Source of the DNA: Lithospermum erythrorhizon
Taxonomy: Eukaryota; Streptophyta; Magnoliopsida; Boraginales; Boraginaceae
Assembly (NCBI GenBank): GCA_019722365.1
Contig: JADFUC010002281.1
Span: 62,001 to 126,000, forward strand
Reading direction: 5' to 3'
DNA length: 64,000 nt
The notes beneath the pieces were generated by a model. The model saw nothing but the letters and a program-made list of their open reading frames with translations. It was not told where the DNA came from and searched no databases. Made by a program: the position numbers and the translations under genes. Of the stretch, positions 12,703-25,639 are shown piece by piece. How positions within the stretch are numbered: position 1 is the first letter of the stretch; the number at the start of each line of letters is the position of its first letter.

Positions 12703-14215
12703 ATAGATAGCGAAAACATAACATGAAAAATTAAAAACATCAATTAAAATAAATTGAATATACTGACATTGTTATAACGGAGGAAGTGAATTTACTATAA
12801 CAGACAGTTGTGAATTCTAAGACAAAGAATTAAGTGAAGTATTGAAAATAAAGAGATAAATTTCTTAACGTGGTATCCCTAACAATGTGTTAGGACTAAT
12901 CCATGGGCAGAGCCACAAAACAGATTTCACTATAATGGAGGAACATATGATAGACTATCTAAGCCTAACTCTTAGTGTAGATCACTAGATCTAGACGAAT
13001 AGAATTATTGTATACACTATTTCTAGAATAAATTACAAGACACACTATTCTTACCAACAGACTTGTGTAGCTAACAGCTCTTCAGAAGAATAGAGAAACA
13101 CAGACGAATACAACCCAACCTACACTATTCAGAAGATAACAAGACCTGAGTTATTCAAGAACTCTAACTCTATATTTTATAACCCACACAATCAGATTTT
13201 AGAGTTAAGGACTCAAAACCAAGTGGAGAGATATTTATAGGCCCAAAACTGCCTCAGAAAGCCTTCATAACCGCCTCAAAAAATCCTGAAGTTCCCGATC
13301 TGACTTGGTCGGGAGGTGGCATGTCCGATCAGGTCGCAAAGTTCTTCTGGACTCAAAATCGCCAAACATCGGGACATGGATTGGGACTTGCACCTCACGA
13401 CCCCAAGTCCCGATCAATCAAAAAACCAGTGTTGATTTTTTATGGGAGCTGCTAAACGTCGGTCTCAAAATTGCTAAATTTCGGTCTCAAAAATATTGTT
13501 AGACTATTAAATCCTTACTATTTTTTATATGAATATTAGAGTGAATCTCTTATAATAGGAAATGTAAATTTTTTTATTTAGATGCACTATTTAAATTGAT
13601 AACAACTTAGATAAAATAAATATTCAAAACTATCTATTCCTAAACTAATAAAAAGAATCATTCAATTATGATGTGTGTCAATTGTCAATTTAGAAAATTA
13701 GTTTCTAGTTTTAAGCCAGCTCCAAATTTATGAATCATTCGAATTTTTTCATCATAAAGAAGATAGGTCACCATCAAAAGCTTATTGTTGTTTATGATAG
13801 CTCGAACTAATTTATTCAAGTATATTTGATATGGTGTTTCTAGATTTTTGTGGTAGAATCTTATAGAAAGGAATTGATTTGGTGTTTGGGGAATAAATTT
13901 CAATAAATATGTGCAGTTATTAAGAATTTAATGAATGAAATAGATTAAGGTTAAATTTGTCTAATTATATTTTTAACACCGACACTTAATAATTTTGAGA
14001 CCGGCGTTTACCGACTATGTTTTTTATTCAAGGCACACATTTCAAGAGACATGTTATAATTAAATCTACTTATCTAATACAGTGTACAAGAAAATTATGT
14101 ACAAATAGCAACTAGCAAGTAGCGTCAGTGGACCCGAAGCAGTGTATCATGTGATTCATGTTGGAAATATCGTCTCTGAAACTCTAGACACTACCATGCA
14201 TTGCATTCGGTTAAG
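12703..14215. other. Intergenic DNA, no gene seen
   Basis: Bases 12950-13500 are less AT-rich and carry words such as 'cacactattcttaccaacag' and 'gatatttataggcccaaaac', reminiscent of a decayed LTR, but no partner repeat was found nearby. No coding motif was recognised. Confidence 0.35.
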
Positions 14216-17200
14216 TAATCTGCAGACAGTGAAAATTTAACAATACTCAAAATACCAAGCATTGATTTAACTAAATTAATTGTAATCGAATAATATTTGC
14301 AGTTCTTTGGTTCTAATGCGAAACCCTGCATTTAATAAGTATTTTATGAAAAATAGCCCTGGGAATTAAAAAGTGTTCATTAAATTTAGTTCTATGCTAA
14401 AAATCCCCGCAATTTTAATGGATTAAAATTGCCTAGCCAAAATCGCTCTTTCAAAAGCATCAAAATCTTACTCCAACATACGTGTCTCAAAATAAATGTC
14501 TCCAAAAGTCCTGGTCAATACGAAAACATATTCGACCTAAAAATTTAATCTTCTTGATCAAAATAGGTGCCTATTTGGATTTCTTGAGGAGAATTAATTC
14601 CTAACATCCGACTGCCGTATCTTCCTCCTTCAAAATTCCGACAGCTAAGACGCGATCCACCAAGCCAAACTACAACTGACTGTAAGTTAGCAGATTCAAA
14701 GTTCCCGTGTCTCATAAATACCTCCCCTTTATATTTTGAAATTGAATACAATTCCTCATTCAGAAAAATACACAAAAAACACCGGTAGCACATGTATGAC
14801 ACCTCCGAAATTCTTCTAAATTAAATCTTTTTAAACAATTGGTGGCCTGAACACCTCCTCCGCAGAGCCTCAAATAAAAGACCAAATCAAGAATTATCTA
14901 CAAATACATAACCTATCAAAAAATTCTTTTGTCCCTGTAATCCATCACGAGGCTAATCAAGAGGATGCAGCAAGCAAAGAGCTACAAGCATCAAGTCAAA
15001 CATCAAAAGCATAAAAAAAGCAAATCAAACTAGCATGGTATATATCATGCCTCGTGAGTGAGCCTTAGCACCCACTAAGGATCATGTCATCCAAAAGAAG
15101 CGCCTATCCCCTCTATCAACGTTGAAAACATCAACATCAAAGAAGAAAAGGAAGAGATGAATGTCCATCTTCAACTCATGGACATTCAATTATCAAAAGC
15201 AAAAAGAAAGAAAAGGCACAGAGTCAAAGATAATCCAACGCAGAGGGTCGGGAAGAAGAAGTGGGACGCCCTTTACTCTGTCGCCCTTTCAAAAACTAAA
15301 GGATGTACCAAGAAAAGTGACTAAAAGCATAAATAATGACATACGAAGATGCTGTCAATAGAAACAAGAGGATGCGTCTTCTCCAATTAAATACCATCAA
15401 TACCAAGGTCATTCCCAAAACTAAAGTATGTCTAAGTCTAATTAGTATATAGAAAGAGCATATACAGCTAACCTATCCCAAGTGATTTATTCAAAAGCCA
15501 AATTCCAAGGCAGATCAAATTACCTCAATTAATGAAGCTCATGTGCCAATAGAAACAAATCAATCAACCAAGCCCTATAGAGGGTCGATCAGCATAAGGG
15601 AAGTGGAGCGCAAACAAAGTCCTAAAGGTCCATGCCGCCATGCCCGCGGCCATCCTATCATACTTCGAATGCACACCAACACAAAAACATACTAGTATAG
15701 CTTATATAAGTTATGTGGTTAAATACCAAGCTTCAAGTGCCTGAAAATTCTCAAACAATTGACCCACAAACTGACTAGTAGACTAGCATGTGAGTCACAA
15801 GTCTCACCCCAATCGGACATCCGAGTCGGGAGAAAACAACCACAAAATTAAGTTACAAAAAAAAGCCGAAAGTGAAAAATTTCAGAAAGAGTCTAAAACA
15901 GTCATAACTCGAGCTACAGGTCGAATTACGAGGCTTTACTATAAGCCAAAAGAACTGGTTTCTTTGTTATCTTTCTAATGATATAAGGGCAGGCTCAAAA
16001 TGTATTTATAAACAAAAACGCATGACGCTTTTTTATCGAAAGGCAAAAATTTTGTTAACCAAAATCATGCAACTCAAGAAAATATCTGCGCAGGCCTTTC
16101 AAAGAAAAATTTAAGATTAAAACATGTACAAGCATAATCATCAAAGGGTTCATCAAAAGCATAAAAAGATGCATAAGGAGTCGCTGTACTACCTTGTGCA
16201 AAAAGCTGGAGCAAACTAAGTGGCAACCTTACGTGCCTCTACACAACTGAAGAACTTCAGAAACATAAAGAAAAGCTCATTAATGATGATATATAATGTC
16301 GTAATAAGAGAAAATCAAAAACAAAAAAAAATGTAGAGAAGCTCACTCACCGCTTCACGTAAGATGAATTCGGATTTTTGATTCATGGTCCAATCCTAAA
16401 GTCCTCACCCGCCTGGCTCGGTTGCTATGCCTAATCGCAAAGACAACAAAACGAGCTAGCTTATTAATGGCCATGCTCGAAAATTCTATATGGATAGAAA
16501 TGATTAAACGTTCACATGAAAAAATATAGTTCACAAATATTTTATTATGAAATAAATTGGGACTCAAATGGTCTAAAATTCCAAAAAACGGTATTAAAAT
16601 TAAGATGATTAATTCTAAAATTCATGATTAAGGATAATCATTTTAAAATATTCTAATATGTAATAAATTATAAGTCAGAAGATATTTGATCAAAGCCAAA
16701 ACCCAAAAAGGATTCGTATCAATATAAATAAAATTTGTAGTAATTACATTCTAGAAAATTCAATTCTAATAAATCGAGAATACATCATGTTAATATTAAA
16801 TTCAAATAATTTAATTTCTAATAAATGAAGAATTAATGATCCCAACACCGCTGACCTTAAATTCCACATAATTCAAGTCTCTCATTGCTCAATCTTTCTG
16901 CATCGGGTGCTTAATTCATGATCGGTGACACGCTAAATATGTCACAAAGACATCCTCAAATGAGTCATTCCTCCTATGTCGTAGAGATGAATGGGATCGG
17001 TGATCAAAGATGTGTCACAAGAACTTAAGGTCGCAATCATCCTTTAAAGTCCTCAAATGATGATTTGGCTTAATTCTGAGGACCTTAGCCTTAAAACAAA
17101 GAACTCCATCAAGTCCGAACACGGTTAATCACAAACTCTGCACTTCTCGCAGAAGAAATGATAACTCGGATCAAGACATTGAGTGGGCAATTATCAATAA

Positions 17201-17990
17201 ACGATCCGACATACATCCAATAAGTCGAATAAGAGACCGGATGCTAAGAGCAAGACATTGGAAGAAACCTCGAAATACCAAACAAATACGTATCACATTC
17301 TCATGCTGGGAAATGAACATCAAATGGGTCGTAGAACCCCACACCTACTACGCAGATGCACCTGTCAGAGGGCAACTGCAGACAATGAAAATTTATTAAT
17401 AAATTAAAAATGATTGTGTCGACTTAATCAAATTAATTAAAATCGGTTTCACTTAAAAAATGACACGTGCTGTGGTTCCCATCGAGCCTAAATTTAATGA
17501 AACCTCAGATGAATAATGCATTCTAAAATAGCCCAATTAAAGGTTCATTAAATTTAGGGTTCGAGGCTAAAAATTCCCACCTATTAGATTAAAAATGGCC
17601 TTGCATACCAAAATCGTTCTTCAAAAGCTGCATCAAATGAGACTTATGGTCAAATGCTCCAAAAAGTCTCACACCGCAAGACACTGCAGAGTCCATCAAG
17701 CCTCTAATATGCACTGCAGACTGTCCAAGAATTCCAGCACGTTCATACAACCAACACCTGAATACGCTAAGTGCTCTCGCCCTGACTCATCCAAGTTCGC
17801 ACTGCCCACTGCCATCATATATCCAGCCTCGGCTATGCAGCCCCATCCAAACTAAATCAATCCTGGCTCATTAATGCCTCATATCATTCCAAGCAAAGAA
17901 GTCAAGATTCTAAACGTTGAACCATTTAATTTACATATCTCGATCCTCTTCTGATTTGATAAAAACTTCTATTCCACTCCAGAAATTTTC
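14216..17990. mobile_element. Retroelement-like pair of direct repeats with non-coding interior
   Basis: Two diverged direct repeats lie at about 14216-14790 and 17372-17990. Both start near 'ctgcagaca.tgaaaattta' and share 'gttcattaaattta', 'ccaaaatcg.tctt' and 'caaaagc.gcatca'-like blocks in the same order and orientation. The 2.6 kb between them holds several copies of 'catcaaaagcataaaaa' (about 15003 and 16150) but no gag or pol motif. The arrangement fits LTRs of a deleted or non-autonomous LTR retrotransposon; the family is unknown. Confidence 0.45.
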
Positions 17991-18229
17991 TCACAGCCAG
18001 CTTTTATTTCAGATCCCTTTAAATAAATAATAAAAAAACTTTTGTAATACATGGTCTCTATATCAAGTTATTAGAGTTTTGAACATAGTTGAAGGTTTAA
18101 ACAATATGGTCCCAACTAACACTTTACAACCAATTAGTAATCAAAGTATGATTTAACTAATTGGTAATCAAAGTATGATTTGACATATTCGATGTAAACT
18201 GTAAAGCAACCTCTATTATTCAATATCTA

Positions 18230-18705
18230 TCAGTTTACACACACAAAATGATTAGCCAAATCTTACTATTTTGACCTAACCTTATTTGAAGCATCATTTC
18301 TTATATTTTTCTTGTGTTTTGGACTCTGGCATTGTCTGTAACCTCTACTTCTCTAATCTCTCTCGAATTGGTTGTTATAAACTAAAGTTTTAACTATGAT
18401 TTCGATTATTGGACGACATTGACATGTGACTGCCGCTACACTTGAAGATTTATTTATTTTCACAAGGGCAGAAAGGTACTATGTTTCAACATATTTCATC
18501 ACTTACATAAATATTTGTAAAATAATATGGAGTTTTTGTTAATTTCTTTTTCTTTTTCAGGTGGAATTATAGTGAAATTGATCAACTCCCAGAATACATG
18601 AAACTAATTTACAAAATGCTCTTGGACTTATTTGATGACTTCACTGAACAATTCAAAACAAGAGAAGACATTAAATTTTTGATTGAGAATCACATGAAGA
18701 AATCA
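18230..18705 (+). pseudogene. Terpene synthase fragment (intron 3 end, part of exon 4, intron 4, exon 5)
   Basis: The 18230-18300 part matches the end of intron 3 of the intact gene (8525-8590). Bases 18341-18477 match the last 125 or so bases of its exon 4, having lost the first part. The metal-binding region is shifted out of frame by extra bases ('attggacgacattgac' against 'atcgacgacaca'). Exon 5 at 18561-18705 is well kept: same length (145 bases), same splice sites, open frame starting RWNYSEIDQLPEYMK. No exon 1-3 or 6-7 match was found nearby. It is a broken partial duplicate of the TPS 8 kb away and cannot encode an enzyme. Confidence 0.85.
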
Positions 18706-19194
18706 GTATGCAACTATATATTTTCCAACTTATACTACCTTCTACTTCGGCTTTAACTGAAAGATTTAATTACTTAAAAAACCATAAATTCTGACTTAAT
18801 TAATTCATATATTCACCGAACATATATGTAGTTAATCACACTCAACCCGAGCAAATTTTAATGTTTATATTTTGGGCCCAAACAATTAGCTTTGTCATGT
18901 ATCATTCTCGAAAGATGTTGTCGTAGCATTATCCCTGAAAGAAAAATATCAAGATGGTCAGTAAGAAAGAATAAGTGACGGTTCATTATTTATTACTACA
19001 TCATGTCATAAATATATGCTAATTTCTGAATTAATACAACATATTCATCCAAACCGGGTTAACTTTTTTTTTTTGCAGTGGGATAATATTCACTTTGGTA
19101 AAACATTTTTAGTTAAATTTTGCATTATTAGTAGAAGAATATTTTGTTACTTAATTGTAATTAACATTTATATGGCTTTAATTGTTAGAATTGT
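18706..19194. other. Intergenic DNA, no gene seen
   Basis: AT-rich sequence following the TPS fragment. I looked for a counterpart of TPS exon 6 and found only 'gtgaagcaactgg' near 19204, too short to support. Confidence 0.4.
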
Positions 19195-19800
19195 ATTGTT
19201 TGGCGTGAAGCAACTGGCATCACGAGGCCAACCAATGTACTAAGCAATTAGTCAAGGCAGCGGATCCTTTATGCAATAAGATCTATGTCAGAATCTACTC
19301 TGTAGTTTCCAAATGTTGGATACCATGTACACTAAAAATCAGTTCTCGCTTAGGTGTTTTCTTGAATGGGGTTGTATACTGGCCTTGACAGAAATCAAGA
19401 AGGTCATTGTACTACAATGTTTATGAGAAAAGCTTGGATTATCAAATACATTCGAGCAAGTATGTGACATTTGGTGCTGGTCATCTCTAGTGAATCTCAT
19501 TTTGTATCCTAAATAGACCACTTGAAAACTTGTTTGTCAATTAAAGAAGACTATAGAACGTACTCTGTCTTCTTGCTGGAGAGGACGAAGAAACGTCGTG
19601 CTTAGTACTATATCCAGCTGACCAGATTGTGTCATATAAACCAAAAGATGGCACATTTGAGAAACTGTATGATATAAATCAAGGTCATATTATTAATGCA
19701 TTTGATCAATCATGTAGAGAACCCTTTTGTCCCCTAAATCAATCTAGTTGTGATTCTTTGGTTGTTTTTAAAGCTTTTAGCAGGTAACTATATACTCTGT
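19195..19800 (+). pseudogene. F-box-associated (FBA) domain protein relic
   Basis: Around 19290-19375 one frame reads VRIYSVVSKCWIP and then GVFLNGVVYWP, the YS...W and NG..YW pattern of the FBA domain. After stops and a frameshift, 19560-19690 reads LLAGEDEETSCLVLYPADQ and then KPKDGTFEKLYDI, like the late FBA part of F-box proteins of the At5g07610 kind. Intact members use an N-terminal F-box to bind SKP1 in SCF ubiquitin ligases. No F-box is visible here and stop codons (after YWP and later) interrupt the frame, so this is a pseudogene. Confidence 0.65.
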
Positions 19801-20269
19801 ATAATGCTTTATATACAACTCAAATTAAACTTTCTTACTACCAGTCAACTTCAATTCTAATATTGGCTCTTGGCTGCTTGTATGTTATGGTAGTTTCTAC
19901 TTTCTATTATGGTTCTTGTCCACTGCTTTTAAAAATGAAGAGAGCAAATGTAATCATTTCTAAAAAAATGAATACTACAGAGCATTTTAGTAGTAAAGTT
20001 TATTTTTCAATATCTTAAACTGTAAGTCCTAAGAATTTTAAGTTAACAATATCAGTCAGCACGATGATTATACAATATAAATAAAAAATATTTTCTTGCC
20101 AGAATTTTAAAATTACAACCATCAAAAAAGCTCAAAAGTTAGATAATCTATTTTACTTAATACAATTAAGAATCATACACCCCCTTGTTTTCATATAAGT
20201 TTCCTAAGAAGATTAAATTTAATTTCCAATATGTAATGCAAAGATGAATTTTATATTATTTTAGGTTTA
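19801..20269. other. Intergenic DNA, no gene seen
   Basis: AT-rich sequence between the F-box relic and the first copia relic. No motif was recognised. Confidence 0.4.
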
Positions 20270-20479
20270 GGAAAAATCTTCGGCGTGTGTTTTATCAAAT
20301 CGAAGAGGATCGACCGTCTGGGAATTATAAGTCCCTAAGCATTTTAATATTTATCTGTGAGATATCCTGACTTCAGTTTCGACTTTACCTGATTGCATTT
20401 ATTAAAGCTCGATATGAGCCTGTTCTCGGACCAGCTCGATTTGACTTGAACTTGATTTGAGCTGATCGTGAGTCAAGCT

Positions 20480-21480
20480 TGATAAAGCACTCCTTTATTT
20501 GTTTAAAACAAGCACTCAGAGTTTGCATGGTTGCCACATTTAGTCATGAATTGAAGTTCTAAGCATGGAAAGCTCGATTCCACGCCCTTAAAACCAAGTA
20601 GCAAACATCTTATAGTAGTCAAATCTATGTCGATATTTTCGGTTCGTACTAACGATTCGCTAGTGAAGAATCATAAATGACATGTATGAAAGTTCTGAGG
20701 ATTTAGCATTTACTGGAGAATTCTGAATTTTCCCCTGACTCCAAGTAAAGGACGCATATTCATAAGCCACAAAAGTAAGTCTTCGAAAAGAAATCCATAA
20801 AAGAAATTGGATTGAAGATAAATATCTGAACTCATGTCGACACTCAAAAATAGTGTCAATTTAGACAAAATATCGAGGTACATCAGTAGCCTTTCTTTTA
20901 TTCAACAGCTCTGTAGACCGATATTATGTTTGCCGTTTCAGGTGAGCTAAAGCATGTCCCAAAGAGTCTCATCTTAAAAGCTGGTTAAAAGGATCTTCGT
21001 ACGGGACAATCGATACGCCAAGCCAGATCCAATGAAAGTAGCTTTTGAATCCTCATGGGATACCGATGCGATTTCATGATTTAATACCCTGATGTGAAAG
21101 AAAATGTTTATGTCACTTCTTAGGATTACAGCTTCACCGCGGTTCAGCGTTAAACAAAATAGTGTTGTATCACAACGGGCGGAGGCCGTGAAAATATGCG
21201 CATGTCAAATCATGGGTTGCTTCGCTGTTGGATGAAAAACAAAACCTCGAGCAGATTTTCGATCAAATACGAACAAGTTCGTGTTACGGACAACATTGTG
21301 TTGCTATAACAGCTGCTGGCAACTGCAACACTCTCAAGACCAAGCACATTGAAATTGGCCATCACTTCATCCGGGACCACATGTGCAAAAAGGAAACATC
21401 GATCTCGTCTGTGGGGACAAATAGTCAACTTCACATGGAGAGGTCTTCACCAAACCACAATGTAGGATCAATTTAATCAG
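20480..21480 (+). pseudogene. Copia reverse transcriptase/RNase H remnant (element A)
   Basis: Readable pieces, in several frames, follow the copia order. KLDSTPL and then QIYVDIFG at 20570-20645 correspond to the YVDD region of reverse transcriptase. TDIMFAVSGELKHVPKS at about 20915-20980 corresponds to the 'RPDIMFAV...PKESH' link. KHIEIGHHFIRDHMCKKE at about 21340-21395 is the C-terminal RNase H signature. Many frameshifts and stops separate them. The family copies RNA into DNA and integrates it; this copy cannot. Confidence 0.75.
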
Positions 21481-21832
21481 ATTAGGCTAAGCTGTGGACG
21501 CTGATCTTTCTAGTAAGTAATTTTATCTTATCATGCCATCTTCATCTCAGATAAGTTGTCAGACAAGCTAATGTGCTTAAAATTATGTCTATATTGTTAT
21601 ATCGACGCATTTGCACCAAATGATTTAAATTGTCCAAAACGGTTATGATCGATCGGGTGGAGGTCGCTATGATATTAGATTATGATTGCTTGTCATTACG
21701 GAAGATATCGGGTGACTGGGGATGCTGGTTGTTTGCTTTGATCGATGCCTTGTTTTGAGAGTCTATTTGTGAGAGCATACCAGACAAGTAGCCTGTGTGG
21801 CTCATGATTGCGTATGAACGGCTCAAAGCGAT

Positions 21833-22170
21833 CGAGACCCCATCGTGACCCCCCAGCCCGGTGTCCCCGAATGCTGACGCAGTGGACTTGAATGCCATCG
21901 AGACCCCATCGAGACCCCCCCATGCTCGATTTGGTGTCTTAACAAAAAAGACCCCCATCCGATCGTATCTCATCGAGACCCCCTCCTCTCTCGAACGGGT
22001 CCCGAAGGCAGCAAAGAACTGTCTTCAGAGCAAATATCGGCACTTCATCGAGACCCCCATATCTCAACAAAAAAGACCCCATCCGACTCCCATCGAGACC
22101 CCCTCTCTCGAATTAAGTCTCGATTGGGCGGTTATAACCACCAAGAAATCGGCTCATCGAGACCTCATCT
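21833..22170. repeat. Cluster of 'catcgagaccccc' motifs in element A
   Basis: The 12-13 base motif, with small changes, occurs near 21833, 21897, 21909, 21970, 22047, 22095 and 22157, spaced irregularly by 12-75 bases. Related words recur at 24720-24835 and, more decayed, at 30770-30930 in element B. A 164-codon plus-strand frame across it encodes repeated IETPS words, a by-product of the motif. Its role in the element is unknown. Confidence 0.6.
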
Positions 22171-22199
22171 GGGACCCCTCAGTGTCTCGAACGGGTCTC

Positions 22200-23900
22200 A
22201 TGAAACTCATTCTATATATACCATTTCTGCCTGCTTTTTCATTTGTCAACCATGAATTCCAAAAAATTTCCAACCCTAATTCAAAATCCACCACATTCAC
22301 AACTATATTTCCTTCAATAAATTCATCAAAAAATTCATTAAATTTCTACAATTAAAAATTGCTACATCGCTCCTTCTTTTAACCTCCTAAACCTTATTCC
22401 CTATTCAAAAATTCTCACAAAATGGTTTAAACCTGCCTCAAACAACTCCAAAAAGAGGGCAAGGACTCAAACCCAAAATCTTCAAACCGCCAAGTCGTAC
22501 TTACCAAGGCGAAGTCTTCAAATCCACGTGCTTATGAAAATGCGAATCAATTACCCCAAGCGAGAAAAGTGGAAGCATCGGCAAACCCACATACCATGTA
22601 TAATACCAGCGCATTTGGCGAGATTTCGAGGGTACCTTATTCTGGAATCGCGAAATTTCGTAAACGTGGCGTTCTTTCGTAAGTCCTCCGATATCTTCCC
22701 TGACGGGGTTTATTTCCTTTTATGAACACGTTGTTATTCACACTTCTAGTAGTAACAATTTGAACATGTTTTGAGCTCGTGGTAGATCTTTACGAGTATA
22801 AGTTGAAAATTTTAGAGATGATTTCGTGGGTCGCCCTGAAAACGATCAGTAAGCATGGCCGCTGATACGCTCCAGATGAGATTTGAGTCGGCAAGACGCA
22901 TCGAGCTGTCAATAACGGTTTCCAGGTTTAGAAATGGTTATGTAGTTAAAGAAGTGGTTGATTGTCTTCCGTGCTTGCACTTTAAAGTTACCGGTGAAGT
23001 TTAGCTCGCGAACACCTTGCGGTCAAGCCGGGCGGTCCCCGGTTCTCGTGATGTATCCTGAAGTTTGTCAGTGAACTCCCCGACTACAAATTCTGCCGCT
23101 AACGGATAATCTACCACTCTTCTTCATCGCTTTCCATATGTGGGTATTCTGATAAAAATACGGGCGACAACCCTTCCTTACGGGATGCCATCACGTGAAT
23201 CTCGGGAGCGAGATAGTGGGTAATGCCAAGAATCGGGGGAACAGATTTAATCACTGGGCGACTACTTCCGGACTCGCACTATCGCATATCACGCTAAATA
23301 ATCGTGACTTAGTGGGTGCTGGAAGCTAAGATCATGTAACCTGAAGATAGAAGGCTATCCAACACTTGCTGAGGAAAATGGTTCAGTGAGGTGCATTTAA
23401 TTTTGTGATCCGGTGTTTTCTTTTGGACAGATGAAAGATGACAATTTTATTTATGACTTCTGGAGGATTTACGGCAGGACGCATTTATGACCTAGGAGAC
23501 GACGATGACGGTGAAGTGATTTAGGCTCCTCGGGAAGCGGTGAGTAAACATTTCAAGACCACGAGTAAGACTAAATGAAATGTTAAGCGCAACAAGTCAG
23601 TCAGAATCGCGGATTATTATCAAAGAAAACAAGCTAAAGATTACGTGAAAGCGAAATTGCGAAATTTGTTTCGCATTTGCAATGAAAAGGGGGCGCCCAC
23701 AAAAAGTATTTGGGTTACTTCGGACGGTCATTTATATAATCGGTGCGGGCGAGCAGTGACCTGGCGCTGGCGGTCCGGTGCACACACCGCGCATCTCCGA
23801 TCGATCAAGATCACATCCTTGATGCATTTAATGGTGACTTGTGATGGTACTTTGACGTTGTCGAGGTCCGAAGACTAATCATGGACTAGGTGACGGCTTC
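22200..23900 (+). pseudogene. Post-pol (env-like position) region of element A
   Basis: Between RNase H and the purine tract, SIRE-type elements often carry an extra, env-like reading frame. Here 22200-22770 matches 31020-31550 of element B. In B a short frame starts MASNPTKQPKRGK at 31225, and a later frame reads LEFRGRSYLV (31545-31575), reminiscent of the plant retroelement 'putative plant transposon' domain. In A the frame is broken throughout. No transmembrane or fusion motif was seen, so only the position suggests an env-like gene. Confidence 0.35.
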
Positions 23901-23973
23901 GACCAATTGTCTTCTGCTTATGCTTATTTATGACCGCTATGACTGTTTTTTATACCCCTTTCAGATTTATCTC

Positions 23974-25571
23974 AAAGGGGGAGAAGAATCGTGTTTAGAC
24001 TTATGCTTTCGTTGGTTTTTGTTTCTTATGTTTAGTTCTCTTTGCGCACATGCTGATGTGTTTTTTATAATAGCTTCATATACAAGCTTTATTATCTATC
24101 TACAGCCATGCTATTATATCGCGCTCATCGCTATATCGCCCATGGATGTTTTTGTTCATAAGAAAACACTGGGAATCTTATGGGGAGTTGGCCGTGCTTT
24201 TATGTTTTACATTTTCTTCCCTTAAGAGTAAGTCGATTTGCAATACCAAAGTGGGAGCCATGGAATAACGGATTCCATTCAAAATCGTATTTTCAAGATA
24301 ACAATTGTTTTAATCAACTTGCTTATAGTGTGAAATGTATTCGTGTTTATTCCTAAAATAAGTCTGGCGCTAAAATTGTCGACGTAGTTCTGAGGCTCAT
24401 TGACGAGTCAAACAAACGCCAAGCCTTTCAAGGAGCTCGTGTCTTTTTTTATATAGCGTCAGAAGTGAAACCTTTTAAGTATTTCGGTCGCTTTAAAATT
24501 TGTGAGTATAGGTCTCTTTGCCATTTAAACTTAATCGCGGTTTGAAAACTAAGGTCCGTAGTTTCAAATTCAAGTATGACGATTCATAGTTAAGTCTCGC
24601 ACAAATGATCAGTATTTCTTGCCGAGAATTTCAGCTCGAAACGCATCGTTATTTTGAATCGACACTAATAGAATCCATCATATCTCTTCGAGGTCTCGGT
24701 CACGCATTTATTTCCAGACTCTTCGAGACCTCGGGTCTCGACAGTCCTTATGATCGAGACCTCGACTCCTCGATAAAGTCTCGGCCACGTAGCCGGGTAT
24801 AGCCGCCGCCTGTCCACAGGCTCATCGAGACCCCCCGGTCTCGGCTTCAGCCGGGTCACGATGCGTGCAACATTTTCACTTCATATTTTGTGCACTATAT
24901 GGGCTCCCCCTTTTCGGGGCAAAAAACCTAAAGTACTTTTGCAATGATTTAAAACTTACTTTCGAGCATTTATTTTCTGATGTTGAAAAAGAAAAGTCAT
25001 AACTCTCAAGCATCATTACTACATAATCTTTATCAGAGTTTCCTTATGGACATCTATTCTTTTCTTAAACATTTATCGCTTTGAGTGAAATCCTTTAAAG
25101 GGAAGCATGGGGTTACCATTCTAGGCCGAAAGAGTACTCTCAAAATCCTTAAGAGCGTGCAGCCTCCTGGTTCCCACCCAGCCGATCGGGAGTCAAATCC
25201 CAATGGGTAGTCAATACCCGCGCAGTGCTATGTTTGATAATAGGTTTCGAGAGAAAGTCAGTTTCAGGTAATCAAACATTTCCTTCAAACCTTATATACG
25301 AAGTTCTACTCAGTAAAGAGGGAACCAAGCCTAATATCTGTATCAGATTTCTTCTTTCCTTACTTTTACTTAAGTCATCATTATATTATTACTAATCATC
25401 TTGTTGTTTTATTATTGACCAATCATCTCCTCGAAGTTTAGCATCGTGTTTATCGTTTGATTAGAACATATCTATTATTTCAGACTCCATTGTTAAATTA
25501 AAAAACTCAAAAAAAGTGTGAGTTGAATTTTAAAACTCATTCACCCCCCCAAGGTTGAATCTAGCCAACAA
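23974..25571 (+). mobile_element. Purine tract and LTR of element A
   Basis: 'aaagggggagaag' at 23974-23986 resembles the polypurine tract that primes plus-strand synthesis in SIRE-like elements. The following bases to about 25571 are non-coding and end with the C-run and 'gccaaca' typical of Maximus LTRs. The LTR start is not defined. What follows (25572) is where the primer-binding site of element B should be, but no clear match to the initiator-tRNA complement remains. A 111-codon frame at 23890-24225 overlaps the tract and has no known domain. Confidence 0.45.
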
Positions 25572-25639
25572 TCGCGCTTCCAGTCATGGTTCTACGTACT
25601 AAGCTTAAATTCAGAGAAAAGATCATGCGGTAGTAACGG

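Larger units (their letters stand above)
20270..25571 (+). mobile_element. Copia element A (SIRE/Maximus-like), 3' part ending in an LTR
   Basis: The order is reverse transcriptase end, RNase H, a long poorly coding tail, a purine tract, then an LTR-like end. The last 45 bases (around 25525-25571) read 'gtgagttgaattttaaaac', 'tcattcacccccc' and 'gccaaca', the usual 3' end of SIRE/Maximus LTRs. The left boundary is approximate. The tail closely parallels that of element B about 8.8 kb downstream: 22721-22770 matches 31490-31540. Gag and integrase are not seen, so the 5' part is missing or too decayed. Confidence 0.65.

Noticed and set aside
3461..20000. Terpenoid biosynthetic gene cluster
   Set aside because: Only one intact terpene synthase and one fragment are present; no cytochrome P450, acyltransferase or dehydrogenase motif was found between or beside them.
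21861..22355. 164-codon plus-strand open frame
   Set aside because: Its repeated IETPS words come from the 'catcgagacccc' motif in the copia tail; opposite and overlapping frames are also open.
23890..24225. 111-codon hydrophobic open frame
   Set aside because: It overlaps the purine tract and LTR start of a copia element; hydrophobicity follows from T-rich sequence; no known family.
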